From: Duganella aquatilis
Lineage (GTDB): Bacteria > Pseudomonadota > Gammaproteobacteria > Burkholderiales > Burkholderiaceae_D
Direction of reading: 5' to 3'
Length of the DNA: 64,000 nt
NCBI RefSeq assembly: GCF_009674565.1
Contig: NZ_WKJL01000002.1
Coordinates: 124,001-188,000 of the forward strand
The translations under genes were made by a program, and so were the position numbers. Below the pieces are notes generated by a model. It saw nothing but the letters and a program-made list of their open reading frames with translations, had not been told where the DNA came from and searched no databases. This document shows, one piece after another, positions 17,869-27,105 of this stretch. Each line of letters begins with the position of its first letter. Positions within the stretch are counted from its first letter, which is position 1.

Positions 17869-19083
17869 ATGGCAACATCGGGCAACCAGGTCAAGGAATC
17901 CGTCTTCGCCTGGGAAGGCAAGGACAAAACCGGCAAGACCGTGCGTGGCGAACTGCGCGCCGGCGGCGAGGCGGTGGTCAACGTCACGCTGCGCCGCCAG
18001 GGCATCATGGTCACCAAGGTCAAGAAAAAGGCCTACCGCTCCGGCAAGAAAGTCACCGACAAGGACATCACGCTGTTCACGCGCCAGCTGGCCACCATGA
18101 TGAAGGCCGGCGTGCCGCTGCTGCAGTCGTTCGACATCGTCGGCAAGGGCCACGCCAATCCCTCCGTCTCCAAGCTGGTGATGGACCTGCGCGCCGACAT
18201 CGAGACCGGCACCAGCCTGAACCAGGCGTTCCGCAAGTTCCCGCTGTACTTCGATCCGCTGTTCTGCAACCTGGTGGGCGCCGGCGAACAGGCCGGTATC
18301 CTGGAAGACCTGCTGACGCGGCTGGCGATCTACAAGGAAAAGACCCAGGCCATCAAGAGCAAGATCAAGTCGGCGCTGACCTACCCAGTGTCGATCCTGG
18401 CGGTGGCCTTCCTGGTCACGGCGGTGATCATGATCTGGGTGGTGCCGGCCTTCAAGGAAGTGTTCGCCAGCTTCGGCGCCAACCTGCCGGCGCCGACGCT
18501 GTTCGTGATGGCGCTGTCGGAATTCTTCGTCAGCTGGTGGTACATCATCTTCGGCGGCCTGTTCGCCACCCTCTACTTCTTCTTCCGCGCCTGGCAGCGC
18601 TCGCTGAAGATGCAGCGCTTCATGGACAAGCTGCTGCTGCGCCTGCCCGTATTCGGCGAAGTGATCCGCAAGGCCACCATCGCCCGCTGGACCCGCACAC
18701 TGTCGACCATGTTTGCCGCCGGCGTGCCGCTGGTCGAGTCGCTGGACTCGGTGGGCGGCGCCGCCGGCAACGCCGTCTACCTGGACGCCACGCGCCGCAT
18801 CCAGACCGAGGTGAGCACCGGCACCAGCCTGACGGTGGCGATGCAGAACGCCGACGTATTCCCCAACATGGTCACGCAGATGGTCTCCATCGGCGAGGAA
18901 TCCGGCTCGCTGGACGCCATGCTGGGCAAGGTGGCCGACTTCTACGAGGACGAGGTCGACGAGGCCGTGGCCTCGCTGTCGGCGCTGATGGAGCCGGCCA
19001 TCATGGTCATCCTGGGCGTGCTGATCGGCGGCCTGGTGGTGGCGATGTACCTACCGATCTTCAAGCTCGGTGCGGTGGTCTAA
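17869..19083 (+). CDS. pilC: Type IV pilus inner-membrane platform protein PilC
   Basis: Polytopic inner-membrane protein that couples the PilB motor to pilin assembly. The 404-residue sequence contains two tandem T2SSF domains, the first with FTRQLATMMKAGVPLLQSFD and the second with WTRTLSTMFAAGVPLVESLD. Three hydrophobic segments are present, including one near the C-terminus (MVILGVLIGGLVVAMYLP). It is 12 bp after pilB. Normally pilD follows directly, but here an antisense histidine kinase gene lies between, with its stop codon abutting the pilC stop. Confidence 0.96.
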   Translation: MATSGNQVKESVFAWEGKDKTGKTVRGELRAGGEAVVNVTLRRQGIMVTKVKKKAYRSGKKVTDKDITLFTRQLATMMKAGVPLLQSFDIVGKGHANPSVSKLVMDLRADIETGTSLNQAFRKFPLYFDPLFCNLVGAGEQAGILEDLLTRLAIYKEKTQAIKSKIKSALTYPVSILAVAFLVTAVIMIWVVPAFKEVFASFGANLPAPTLFVMALSEFFVSWWYIIFGGLFATLYFFFRAWQRSLKMQRFMDKLLLRLPVFGEVIRKATIARWTRTLSTMFAAGVPLVESLDSVGGAAGNAVYLDATRRIQTEVSTGTSLTVAMQNADVFPNMVTQMVSIGEESGSLDAMLGKVADFYEDEVDEAVASLSALMEPAIMVILGVLIGGLVVAMYLPIFKLGAVV

Positions 19084-19899
19084 TCAATGATGTAGCTGAT
19101 GCAGCCACGCCGTCAGGCGGCGCCAGCCGAGCTGGCGCGGCGTCTGGTAGCACACCTCGCCGGGCACCTTCAGCGCCAGCTCGCTGCCCTGCTCCGGCAA
19201 GGTCAGCACATCCACCGTGCCGCCCATGCGCGCGGCGCGGTCGCGCATCGCCGCCAGGCCGCGCAGCGGTCCCGCCGTCTCCCTGCCGTTGTCGCGCACA
19301 TACAGCGTGAAGAACTCGCAGCCATACACCAGCTCCAGCTCGACGCTGCTGGCCTGCGTGTGCTGGTAGGCGTGGTACAGCGCCTCGCGCACGATGGCGT
19401 AGATGTCCTCGCTGCGGTCGCCGTTCAGCGGCGACGGCCGGCCGCTGACCAGCATGCGGAACGGGATATTGAAATTGTCCTGCAGCGACTGGCCGATGGC
19501 GGCCAGCGCCTGGTTCAGCTTGTCGCCGTAGACCACCGGCATGCGCAGCGCCAGGATCTGGTGGCGGCCCTCGGCCAGCACCTCGTCGGCCTGGTCCAGG
19601 ATGTGGTCGATGGTGGCGCGCTCCGGGCTGTCGTTCGCCAGCCGGTGGCCCACGCCCTGGAAGCGCAGGATCATGCCCTGCATGCTTTGCACCAGCGTGT
19701 CGTGCAGGCTGGCCGCCACCCGCTCGCGTTCGGCCAGCAGGCGCAGGCGGGCCTCGTACACGCGCTGCGTCTGGCGCCGGCCCAGCAGCCATGCGGCGCC
19801 GGTGGCCAGACACAGCAACACCAGCCCGAGCAGCAATAACAGGAATGTCTGGTAATACGACGACAAGGTGCGCTCCGGGCGGATAAACTGAGCTGCCAC
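19084..19899 (-). CDS. Degenerate NarL-type sensor histidine kinase
   Basis: Short 271-aa membrane-anchored kinase: one hydrophobic segment (about residues 17-39), a HisKA_3 dimerisation domain with the phosphoacceptor RVAASLHDTLVQ (His66), and a HATPase domain. Two ATP-binding features deviate from family consensus: the N-box reads EALYHA, with His176 where Asn is expected, and the G1 box reads DNGRE (203-207) where D-x-G-x-G is expected. No sensor domain and no adjacent response regulator are present. The GTG start at 19899 is used. It lies antisense between pilC and pilD. It may be a pseudokinase or a diverged kinase. Confidence 0.75.
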   Translation of the reverse strand: MAAQFIRPERTLSSYYQTFLLLLLGLVLLCLATGAAWLLGRRQTQRVYEARLRLLAERERVAASLHDTLVQSMQGMILRFQGVGHRLANDSPERATIDHILDQADEVLAEGRHQILALRMPVVYGDKLNQALAAIGQSLQDNFNIPFRMLVSGRPSPLNGDRSEDIYAIVREALYHAYQHTQASSVELELVYGCEFFTLYVRDNGRETAGPLRGLAAMRDRAARMGGTVDVLTLPEQGSELALKVPGEVCYQTPRQLGWRRLTAWLHQLHH

Positions 19900-19960
19900 A
19901 TTGCCATTGTCTCAATGTTTTTACTATCTCCCGGACGGGGGAGTGTATTCCGAAAAAGCG

Positions 19961-19989
19961 TTCGCAACGCTGCGGCAATGCTTTAATAT
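19961..19989 (+). promoter_or_regulatory. Promoter for pilD-coaE
   Basis: TTCGCA (19961-19966), a 17-bp spacer and a good -10 TAATAT (19984-19989) lie 32 bp upstream of the pilD ATG. It gives pilD its own transcription start, as needed because the antisense kinase gene separates it from pilBC. Confidence 0.5.
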
Positions 19990-20021
19990 GGGCGCGTGAT
20001 CATTACCGCTCTTTGACGCCC

Positions 20022-20894
20022 ATGCTGCAATCGACCCTGCTGTTCGCTCCTGCTGGCGACCTCGCCATCAGTCTCATCGCCGGTTTGTTCGGCCTGCTGT
20101 TCGGCAGCTTCCTGAATGTCGTCATCCACCGCCTGCCTATCATGATGCAGCGCGAGTCGGACAACTATGTGGCTGAAGAAAGCAACAAGCCGCTGCCCCA
20201 CACCACCCGCTACAACCTGATGACGCCGCGCTCGGCGTGTCCGCACTGCCAGCACCAGATCACCGCCATGGAGAATATCCCGGTGATCAGCTGGCTGGCC
20301 CTGCGCGGCAAGTGCAGCAACTGCAAGGCGCCGATCTCGCCGCGCTATCCGCTGGTGGAACTGCTGACCGGCGCGCTGTCGGCGCTGGTGATCTGGCGCC
20401 TCGGCAGCGGCTGGACCGGCCTGGCGTCGCTGTTTTTCCTGTACTCGCTGATCGCCATGACCTTCATCGACTTCGACACGCAGCTGCTGCCGGACGACCT
20501 GACCTACCCGCTGCTGTGGGCCGGCCTGCTGATGAACGTCAACGGCGCCTTCGTGCCGCTGCAGGACGCGGTGATCGGCGCGGCGGCCGGCTACCTGGCG
20601 CTGTGGTCGGTGTACTGGCTGTTCAAGCTGGTCACCGGCAAGGAAGGCATGGGCTACGGCGACTTCAAGCTGCTGGCGGCGCTGGGCGCGTGGATGGGCT
20701 GGACCATGCTGCCGGCCATCATCCTGCTGTCGTCGATCGTCGGCGCGGTGGTCGGCATCTGCCTGATCGTGTTCGCCAGGCGCGGCCGCAATAACCCGAT
20801 TCCGTTCGGCCCCTACCTGGCGGCGGCCGGCCTGATCGCGCTGCTGTACGGCGCGCCGCTGACCGCCTTCACGCTGGGCGTCGTCCATCCATGA
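20022..20894 (+). CDS. pilD: Prepilin peptidase/N-methyltransferase PilD
   Basis: Bifunctional membrane aspartyl protease that cleaves type IV prepilins and methylates the new N-terminus. The 290-residue protein has the N-terminal [12 protein letters not shown] motif, a tetracysteine zinc motif (CPHC and CSNC in the first cytoplasmic loop), and the two catalytic aspartates in [10 protein letters not shown] and [12 protein letters not shown]. Multiple membrane segments follow. ATG at 20022 is preferred to an in-frame TTG three codons upstream. It overlaps coaE by 4 bp (ATGA). Confidence 0.95.
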   Translation: MLQSTLLFAPAGDLAISLIAGLFGLLFGSFLNVVIHRLPIMMQRESDNYVAEESNKPLPHTTRYNLMTPRSACPHCQHQITAMENIPVISWLALRGKCSNCKAPISPRYPLVELLTGALSALVIWRLGSGWTGLASLFFLYSLIAMTFIDFDTQLLPDDLTYPLLWAGLLMNVNGAFVPLQDAVIGAAAGYLALWSVYWLFKLVTGKEGMGYGDFKLLAALGAWMGWTMLPAIILLSSIVGAVVGICLIVFARRGRNNPIPFGPYLAAAGLIALLYGAPLTAFTLGVVHP

Positions 20895-21523
20895 GCAGCG
20901 CGCCTTTCGCTGTCGGCCTGACCGGCGGCATCGGCAGCGGCAAGAGCACGGTGGCCGACATGTTCGCGGCGCGCGGCGCCAGCATCGTCGACACCGACGT
21001 CATCGCCCATGGCATGACCGCGCCCGATGGTCCCGCCATGCCGGCCATCGCCACCGAATTCGGCAAGGAGTTCGTTGACGCCAGCGGCGCCATGGACCGC
21101 GCAAGCATGCGCGAACTGGTGTTCAGCGACGCCGGCGCCAAGGCGCGACTGGAAGCGATTTTGCATCCGCGCATCCGCGACGCCGCGCTGGCCGCCGCGG
21201 CTTCGGCGACCGGCAAGTACGTCATCTACGCGGTGCCGCTGCTGATCGAATCCGGCACGTGGCGTGCGCGGGTCAGCCGCGTGCTGGCGGTAGACTGTGA
21301 CGAACAAGTGCAAATTGCCCGCGTGATGGCGCGTAACAATTTGCCGGAGGCGCAAGTCCGCGCCATCATGGCGGCGCAAGTGAGCCGGGCGCAAAGGTTG
21401 GCGGCGGCGGACGATGTGATTGTCAATAATGCAGGAATCGGGGATCTGGAAGCCCAAGTCGACCGTTTGCACGCCTTTTATCAGCAACTTCGCCGCAAAT
21501 TCGCTGGTAATTTCGCAGAATAG
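20891..21523 (+). CDS. coaE: Dephospho-CoA kinase
   Basis: Catalyses the last step of coenzyme A synthesis, ATP-dependent phosphorylation of dephospho-CoA. The 210-residue P-loop kinase has Walker [18 protein letters not shown] at residues 10-26, the [10 protein letters not shown] substrate motif and the LLIESG / VDCDEQVQ segments typical of CoaE. Start overlaps the pilD stop by 4 bp, a conserved linkage in betaproteobacteria. Confidence 0.96.
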   Translation: MSSAPFAVGLTGGIGSGKSTVADMFAARGASIVDTDVIAHGMTAPDGPAMPAIATEFGKEFVDASGAMDRASMRELVFSDAGAKARLEAILHPRIRDAALAAAASATGKYVIYAVPLLIESGTWRARVSRVLAVDCDEQVQIARVMARNNLPEAQVRAIMAAQVSRAQRLAAADDVIVNNAGIGDLEAQVDRLHAFYQQLRRKFAGNFAE

Positions 21524-21616
21524 GGCAATAATGCCTTCGCAACGTTTGTAATTTTGCTTGGCTTGCTTCAAAATCACGAGAATTCTTTGCAAGTCCATCT
21601 ATAGAGGGATGTTATT

Positions 21617-22372
21617 TTGATCGTCTACGAATATCCTTTCAACGAGCGCATCCGCACGTTGCTGCGCCTGGAGGATTTGTACGAGAAATTCAAGTTCTTT
21701 GTGCATCAAGAACATCCGATGCAGCACCACGTTGCGCTGGCCACCATCTTCGACATGCTGGAAGTGGCCGGCCGCGCCGATCTGAAATCCGACCTGCTGC
21801 AAGAACTGGAGCGCCAGCGTCAAACGCTGCTGGGCTACCGCATGAATCCCAATGTGCAGGCTGAAACGCTGGACGCGATCCTGGCCGAAGTCGACGGCGT
21901 CAGCAGCGCGCTGGTCGCCGCGCAGGGCAAGACCGGGCAGAACGTGCGTGACAACGAGTGGCTGATGAGCATACGCGGCCGCACCATCATTCCGGGCGGC
22001 GCCTGCGAGTTTGATTTGCCGTCCTACTACGCGTGGCAGAAGCGACCGGCGGAGCAGCGTTTTAACGACATCGCCAACTGGTTTGCGCCGCTGGCGCCGC
22101 TGTTCGATGCGCTGGGCCTGGTGCTGCGCCTGCTGCGCGATTCGGGCGGCCCGGTAAAGATGATAGCCGTCGCCGGCAGCTATCAGCAGATGTTGCAGGG
22201 CAAGGTGTATCAGATGCTGCGCCTGACGCTGGACGAGGCGCAGGGCGCGATTCCGGAGATTTCGGCCAACAAGTACATGCTGTGGGTGCGCTTTACCTCG
22301 CAGGGCGGCGACCTGAAACCCAAGCCGCTGGAAGATGATGTACCATTCGAGCTCACCCTTTGTAACTTCTGA
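21617..22372 (+). CDS. zapD: Cell division protein ZapD
   Basis: Cytoplasmic FtsZ-binding protein that bundles FtsZ filaments and stabilises the Z ring (formerly DUF1342). The 251-residue protein begins [18 protein letters not shown], the standard N-terminus of the family, and contains [16 protein letters not shown] and [11 protein letters not shown]. The start is TTG at 21617 with an AGAGGGA site upstream; no ATG fits. yacG follows after 8 bp. Confidence 0.94.
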   Translation: MIVYEYPFNERIRTLLRLEDLYEKFKFFVHQEHPMQHHVALATIFDMLEVAGRADLKSDLLQELERQRQTLLGYRMNPNVQAETLDAILAEVDGVSSALVAAQGKTGQNVRDNEWLMSIRGRTIIPGGACEFDLPSYYAWQKRPAEQRFNDIANWFAPLAPLFDALGLVLRLLRDSGGPVKMIAVAGSYQQMLQGKVYQMLRLTLDEAQGAIPEISANKYMLWVRFTSQGGDLKPKPLEDDVPFELTLCNF

Positions 22373-22380
22373 CGAACCTC

Positions 22381-22554
22381 ATGACCACTGTAGTTGAATG
22401 CCCGACCTGCTCCGCCAAGGTGGAGTGGAAACCGGAGAATAAATACCGCCCCTTCTGCTCGGAGCGCTGCAAGAAGATCGATCTCGGCGCCTGGGCCGAG
22501 GAAAAGTACGCCATCCCCGCCGCGCCACCGAAAGACCCGCTCGAAGAAGAGTAA
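22381..22554 (+). CDS. yacG: DNA gyrase inhibitor YacG
   Basis: A 57-residue zinc protein. Cysteines C7-x2-C10 and C26-x3-C30 (VECPTC and FCSERC) form the four-cysteine zinc site of the YacG family, which is reported to bind GyrB and inhibit gyrase in E. coli. The tail is acidic and proline-rich. It follows zapD by 8 bp, the usual coaE-zapD-yacG order, and its stop is 2 bp from the stop of the convergent Nudix gene. Confidence 0.93.
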   Translation: MTTVVECPTCSAKVEWKPENKYRPFCSERCKKIDLGAWAEEKYAIPAAPPKDPLEEE

Positions 22555-22556
22555 TC

Positions 22557-22949
22557 CTAGCTGTACCGAACCTGCTCCAGCCACTCCAGCAATGGAATCG
22601 TAGCTGGCAGCAGCGGTTCCACGCCCACCGTTCCCTGCCACGCGAATGCCTGACCTTCCAGGCTTTGCGGTTCGCCGGACCAGTCGCGGCTGATGTAGAA
22701 ATGCAGCCGCACGTGCGCGTGCGGGTAGATGTACTCCACACCGCACCACTCTTCGGCGCTGTGGATCTGCAAACCCAGCTCCTCGACAAACTCGCGTTTT
22801 AACGCTTCCAGTATCGTCTCGCCCGGATCGACCTTACCGCCCGGGAATTCCCAGTAACCGTCATACGGCTTGCCGGCCGGACGCTGGCCCAGCAGCACGT
22901 CGCCATTCGGCTTCACCAGAATACCTACCGCCACATCGACCGGCTTCAT
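22557..22949 (-). CDS. MutT-like Nudix hydrolase
   Basis: Pyrophosphohydrolase of 130 aa, probably a nucleotide-pool sanitiser of the MutT type (8-oxo-dGTP). The full Nudix box is visible in GGKVDPGETILEALKREF followed by VEELG. ATG at 22949 (MKPVDVAVG) is chosen because it overlaps the stop of the upstream ATPase gene by 4 bp (ATGA); a longer frame would run further into that gene. It is convergent with yacG. Confidence 0.88.
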   Translation of the reverse strand: MKPVDVAVGILVKPNGDVLLGQRPAGKPYDGYWEFPGGKVDPGETILEALKREFVEELGLQIHSAEEWCGVEYIYPHAHVRLHFYISRDWSGEPQSLEGQAFAWQGTVGVEPLLPATIPLLEWLEQVRYS

Positions 22950-23815
22950 GCGAGCTTCCCCGCGTAGTCCTTGGCGAACTGCCACGCCACGCGGCCCGAG
23001 CGCGAGCCGCGCTGCAAGGCCCAGCGCAAGGCGTCGGCGCGCGCGCCTTCGATCTGCGCTTCAGTACAGCCCAAGGTCGACAGCCAGTGGCCGACGATGG
23101 TCAGGTAATCATCCTGCTTGAACGGATAGAAGGTCAGCCACAGGCCAAAGCGCTCGGACAGCGAAATTTTTTCCTCCACCGTTTCGCCCGGATGCAGGTC
23201 GCCGTTTTCGTCGTGCTTGTAGCTCATATTGTCGGACATGCGCTCCGGCAGCAGGTGGCGGCGGTTCGAGGTCGCGTAGATCAGCACATTATCCGACTGC
23301 GCCGAGATGCTGCCGTCCAGCGCCACCTTCAGCGCCTTGTAGCCGCTCTCGCCTTCTTCAAACGACAGGTCATCGCAGAAGATGATGAAACGCTCCGGCC
23401 GCCCGGCGACCAGGTCGACAATGTCCGGCAGTTCGGCCAGGTCGGCCTTGTCCACCTCGATCAGGCGCAGGCCGTCCTTGCCGAACTGGTTCAGGCAGGC
23501 CTTGATCAGCGACGACTTGCCGGTGCCGCGCGCGCCGGTCAGCAGCACGTTGTTGGCCGGCTTGCCGTTGACGAACTGGCGGGTGTTCTGCTCGATCTGC
23601 TCCTTCTGCGGACCGATGTGCTGCAAGTCGTCCAGCGCGATGTCCGACACGTGCGCCACCGCCTGCAGATAGCTCGGGCTGTTGGCGCGCTTGCGCCAGC
23701 GGAAGGCGTAACCCAGCCGCCAGTCCGGCTCGCGCGGCGCCTGCGGCAGCACCGCCTCCACGCGCGCCAGCAAGGCCTCGGCGCGCACCAGGAATTGTTC
23801 GAGGGCCGTCGACAT
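22946..23815 (-). CDS. DUF815 family P-loop ATPase
   Basis: Predicted AAA-like ATP-binding protein of 289 aa. Walker A is LLTGARGTGKSSLIKA (about residues 93-108), Walker B-like FIIFCDDLSFE, and a sensor-1-like YATSNRRHLLPE. Function of the family is not established. It starts 1 bp after the argJ stop and overlaps the Nudix start by 4 bp, forming an argJ-DUF815-Nudix operon, an arrangement I recall from other Burkholderiales. Confidence 0.88.
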   Translation of the reverse strand: MSTALEQFLVRAEALLARVEAVLPQAPREPDWRLGYAFRWRKRANSPSYLQAVAHVSDIALDDLQHIGPQKEQIEQNTRQFVNGKPANNVLLTGARGTGKSSLIKACLNQFGKDGLRLIEVDKADLAELPDIVDLVAGRPERFIIFCDDLSFEEGESGYKALKVALDGSISAQSDNVLIYATSNRRHLLPERMSDNMSYKHDENGDLHPGETVEEKISLSERFGLWLTFYPFKQDDYLTIVGHWLSTLGCTEAQIEGARADALRWALQRGSRSGRVAWQFAKDYAGKLA

Positions 23816-23816
23816 C

Positions 23817-25055
23817 TTACGAGCGGTAGTCGGCGTTGATCGACACGTAATCGTGCGACAGGTCGCAGGTGTAGACGGTGGCTGCGGCCGTACCGCGCGC
23901 CAGCTTCACGCGCACGGTGATCTCGGCCTGCTGCATCACGCGCTGGCCGTCTTCTTCCTTGTAATCCGGATTGCGGCCGCCGTTCTTGGCCACCCACACA
24001 TCGTCCAGGTACAGGTTCAGCTTGCTGACGTCGAGGTCGTCCACGCCGGCGTAGCCGATCGCGGCCAGGATGCGGCCCAGGTTGGGGTCGGAGGCGAAGA
24101 AGGCGGTTTTCACCAGCGGCGAGTGGCCGATCGAGTAGGCGATCTTGCGGCACTCTTCGACGCTGGCGCCCTCTTCCACGACGATGCTCATGAACTTGGT
24201 CGCGCCTTCGCCGTCGCGCACGATGGCTTGCGCCAGGAACAGCGACAGTTCGGTGACGGCGTCGCGCAGGGCGGCGTATTCCGGCGCGTCCACCGAGTTC
24301 ACTTCCAGCGAGCCGGCGCCGGTGGCGATCAGCATGAAGGAATCGTTGGTCGAGGTGTCGCCGTCGATGGTGATGCAGTTGAACGAATGGTTGGCCGCAT
24401 GCTTGACCAGCTGTTCCAGCACCGGCTGCGCCACCTTGGCGTCCAGCGCCAGGTAGCCCAGCATGGTCGCCATGTTCGGCTTGATCATGCCGGCGCCTTT
24501 GGAAATGCCGGTCATGGTCACGCTGTGGCCGCCGATGGTGACGGTGCGCGAGCCGGCTTTCGGCTGCGTGTCGGTGGTCATGATGGCTTCGGCCGCGTTG
24601 TACCAGTTGTCGGCCTTCAGGCCGGCGATGGCTTGCGGCAGGCCGGCGATGACCTTGGCGGCCGGCAGCGGCTCCAGGATCACGCCGGTGGAGAACGGCA
24701 GGATCTGCGCCGCGTCCACGCCCAGCTGCGCGGCCAGCGCGGCGCAGGTTTCGTTGGCCAGCGACAGGCCCAGCTCGCCGGTGCCGGCGTTGGCGTTGCC
24801 GGTGTTGACCAGCAGCGCGGCGATCGGCTTGCCGCTGTCCTTGGCCGCGGCCAGGTGGGCCTTGGCGATCTGCACCGGCGCCGCGCAGAAGCGGTTCAGC
24901 GTGAACACGCCGGCCACGGTGGCGGTCGGCGCCAGCTTCATCACCAGCACGTCCTTGCGGTTCGGTTTCTTGATGCCGGCTTCGGCAAAGCCGATTTCAA
25001 CACCCGCGACGGGCTTCAGTTCGGAGGCGATGGGCAGGGGGGAATTGACGGCCAT
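23817..25055 (-). CDS. argJ: Bifunctional glutamate N-acetyltransferase/ornithine acetyltransferase
   Basis: Arginine biosynthesis enzyme that transfers acetyl from N-acetylornithine to glutamate and can also use acetyl-CoA. The 412-residue precursor self-cleaves at the conserved MATMLG motif, with nucleophile Thr197, to give alpha and beta chains. Other motifs include NTGNANAGTG and GDTSTNDS. Cytoplasmic. It is divergent from the porin gene across a 328-bp gap and heads the operon with the DUF815 ATPase. Confidence 0.96.
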   Translation of the reverse strand: MAVNSPLPIASELKPVAGVEIGFAEAGIKKPNRKDVLVMKLAPTATVAGVFTLNRFCAAPVQIAKAHLAAAKDSGKPIAALLVNTGNANAGTGELGLSLANETCAALAAQLGVDAAQILPFSTGVILEPLPAAKVIAGLPQAIAGLKADNWYNAAEAIMTTDTQPKAGSRTVTIGGHSVTMTGISKGAGMIKPNMATMLGYLALDAKVAQPVLEQLVKHAANHSFNCITIDGDTSTNDSFMLIATGAGSLEVNSVDAPEYAALRDAVTELSLFLAQAIVRDGEGATKFMSIVVEEGASVEECRKIAYSIGHSPLVKTAFFASDPNLGRILAAIGYAGVDDLDVSKLNLYLDDVWVAKNGGRNPDYKEEDGQRVMQQAEITVRVKLARGTAAATVYTCDLSHDYVSINADYRS

Positions 25056-25383
25056 ATTCTTGATCTCGTGGGTGGAAAGAGGAAGCCGCTATTGTAATAC
25101 CTGATCCGCCAGCCGCGTGGTCTGTAACCACGAGTGACCGATAACAGAACATCACATTTGCTGAAAAATCACTGGAGCGAGATCGTACAAGCTGCTGTTT
25201 TTACAGCGCTTTTAGCACAAAAACCACAGAAAATTAGTACGATCGTTCAGTTTATCGTTTTCCTCTTTCATGCTCCCAGGAAATTGGTCTAAGGTAATAC
25301 CTGAATGCCCCATCCCCGCATTGCTCCATAAATACAAGACGGCACAACCGTCACACCGACAACAACCCCCTAGGATTGAACTC
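25056..25383. other. 328-bp divergent intergenic region argJ/porin
   Basis: No gene is visible. The stretch is AT-rich and should hold the promoters of argJ and the porin gene. It contains a short hairpin CGTGGT/ACCACG (25116-25132), an inverted pair GATCGTAC (25181-25188) and GTACGATC (25237-25244), a small palindrome AGGTAATACCT (25292-25302), and the decamer TAATACCTGA twice (25095-25104 and 25296-25305). None of these gives a confident promoter or operator call. Confidence 0.4.
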
Positions 25384-26601
25384 ATGAAAAAGCAACTTTT
25401 AGTAGCTGCCGTTTTGGCCGCCACTGCCGCAATGCAGGCGCACGCCGGCGCCCTGGATGACGGCAACCTGAGCATCAGTGGTTTCGGCACGCTGGCTGCC
25501 GCCAAGAGCAATACCGACGACGTCAAGTACGCGCGCTACAACCAGGCCGACGGCGTCGGCGACAGCGCCCGCCTCGGCCTCGACACCAACCTGGGCCTGC
25601 AAGCCACCTACAAGATCAACGACTGGCTGTCCGGCACCGCGCAGGTGCTGACCCGCAAGGCCACCGAACACAATTTCACCACCGACCTGACCTGGGCCTT
25701 CCTCAAAGCCCGCATCAACGACGAAGTGTCGGTGCGCGTCGGCCGCGTGGTGGTGCCGACCTTCCTGATTTCCGACTACCAGAACGTCGGCTACGCCAAC
25801 ACCATGATGCGTCCGCCGATCGAAATGTACAGCCAGGCGCCGATTGAAAACTCGGACGGCGCCGACATCAACTACCAGCACGCCTTCGGCGACCTCAACT
25901 TCACGGCGCAGGCCTTCGCCGGCGTCAGCCGCGGCAAGCTGTTCGTGGCCTCCGGCGCCGGTTCCACCGCGACCTACCGCGCACCGGCGGCCGGCTTCAG
26001 CGTGGCCGGCGAATACGGTCCCTTCCTGCTGCGCTTTGCCCACGCCCGCGCCGACATGAAGATCAACGACCTGCAACCGGTCAACGGCCTGACCACCACG
26101 CTGAACGCCGTCGGCCTGAGCCAGCTGGCGTCGGACATCACCTTCAGCACCGGCAAGAAGATCGCCTTCACCTCGGTGGGCGGCACCATGGACTGGAACA
26201 ACATCGTGGCCCAGGCCGAGTACGCACAGCGCCGCGCCAAGGAAGCGGTCTACCTGCCGGACACCAACGCCTGGTACGCCATGGTCGGCTACCGCGTCGG
26301 CAAGGTGCTGCCGTACTACGCGCACGCCTCGTCGAAAGGCGCCGGCAGCTCGGTCACCACGCCGGCCGCGCTGGCGCGCATTCCGGCGCTGAACACCGCC
26401 GTCACCGGCCTGCTGACTTCGGCCGAGCAAACCTCCGACATCATCGGCGTGCGCTGGGACTTCGCCAAGCAGCTGGCCCTGAAAGTGCAAGTGGACCGCG
26501 TCAAGCCGGGCGCCAAGTCGGGCCTGCTGATCAACGTGCCGGCCGCCGGCTATAGCAAAGACGTCACCGTGGTCGCCGCCGGCCTGGACTTCGTATTCTG
26601 A
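25384..26601 (+). CDS. Outer-membrane porin-like protein
   Basis: Predicted outer-membrane beta-barrel of 405 aa. A signal peptide (MKKQLLVAAVLAATAAMQAHA) precedes a mature chain rich in alternating hydrophobic strands and aromatic girdle residues, ending in a C-terminal phenylalanine (LDFVF) as expected for Bam-inserted porins. The ATG at 25384 is chosen to give the signal peptide. It does not closely resemble general OmpC-type porins, and solute specificity is unknown. A binding-protein gene follows after 14 bp, suggesting joint transcription. Confidence 0.78.
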   Translation: MKKQLLVAAVLAATAAMQAHAGALDDGNLSISGFGTLAAAKSNTDDVKYARYNQADGVGDSARLGLDTNLGLQATYKINDWLSGTAQVLTRKATEHNFTTDLTWAFLKARINDEVSVRVGRVVVPTFLISDYQNVGYANTMMRPPIEMYSQAPIENSDGADINYQHAFGDLNFTAQAFAGVSRGKLFVASGAGSTATYRAPAAGFSVAGEYGPFLLRFAHARADMKINDLQPVNGLTTTLNAVGLSQLASDITFSTGKKIAFTSVGGTMDWNNIVAQAEYAQRRAKEAVYLPDTNAWYAMVGYRVGKVLPYYAHASSKGAGSSVTTPAALARIPALNTAVTGLLTSAEQTSDIIGVRWDFAKQLALKVQVDRVKPGAKSGLLINVPAAGYSKDVTVVAAGLDFVF

Positions 26602-26615
26602 TCGGGAACACCATA

Positions 26616-27023
26616 ATGAAAAAGCTCATCAGCACTCTCATGCTGTCCGCACTTGCGGCGGCAGCCCTGCCGGCTTCGGCCGAAATCGTCGTCATCGTCA
26701 GCAAGCAGAATCCGGCCACGCGCATGTTCTCGGAACAGGCGTCGCAATTCTTCCTGGGGAAATCCAACCTGTTCACGCCGGTCGACCAGGCCGACGGCTC
26801 GGCCATCCGCAACGAGTTCTACAAGAAGGTGGCGGACAAGGACGCGGCCCAGGTCAAGGCCCTGTGGTCCAAGCTGGTGTTCACCGGCAAAGCCACGCCG
26901 CCGAAGGAATATCCGAACAGCGCCGACGTGAAAAAAGCAGTTGCTGCCGATCCGAAAGCAATCGGGTATATTGACAAGTCGGCAGTTGACGATACCGTCA
27001 AAGTGATTCTGACCCTGCCTTAA
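26616..27023 (+). CDS. Small PstS-like periplasmic binding protein
   Basis: A 135-residue exported protein with a signal peptide ending at ASA (residue 22). The mature part resembles the phosphate-binding PstS/PBP-like family in short form, with VVIVSKQNPATRMFSEQASQ, FFLGKS, and a C-terminal IGYIDKSAVD motif. It is about half the length of classical PstS proteins, and no ABC permease or ATPase genes adjoin. It sits between the porin (14 bp) and a sensor kinase (82 bp), so it may present a ligand to the kinase rather than a transporter. Confidence 0.75.
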   Translation: MKKLISTLMLSALAAAALPASAEIVVIVSKQNPATRMFSEQASQFFLGKSNLFTPVDQADGSAIRNEFYKKVADKDAAQVKALWSKLVFTGKATPPKEYPNSADVKKAVAADPKAIGYIDKSAVDDTVKVILTLP

Positions 27024-27105
27024 TCCAGGCGTCCTGCCAGCCTGCCGCGCCATCCGCGCGGCAGGCGCGTGTGCTCCTGGCGCCTTCCAACAAGGAGTGA
27101 CCGTT

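Noticed and set aside
25095..25305. Decamer TAATACCTGA present twice in the argJ/porin gap
   Set aside because: Only 10-11 bp match and 201 bp apart; chance or minor regulatory similarity cannot be separated by eye.
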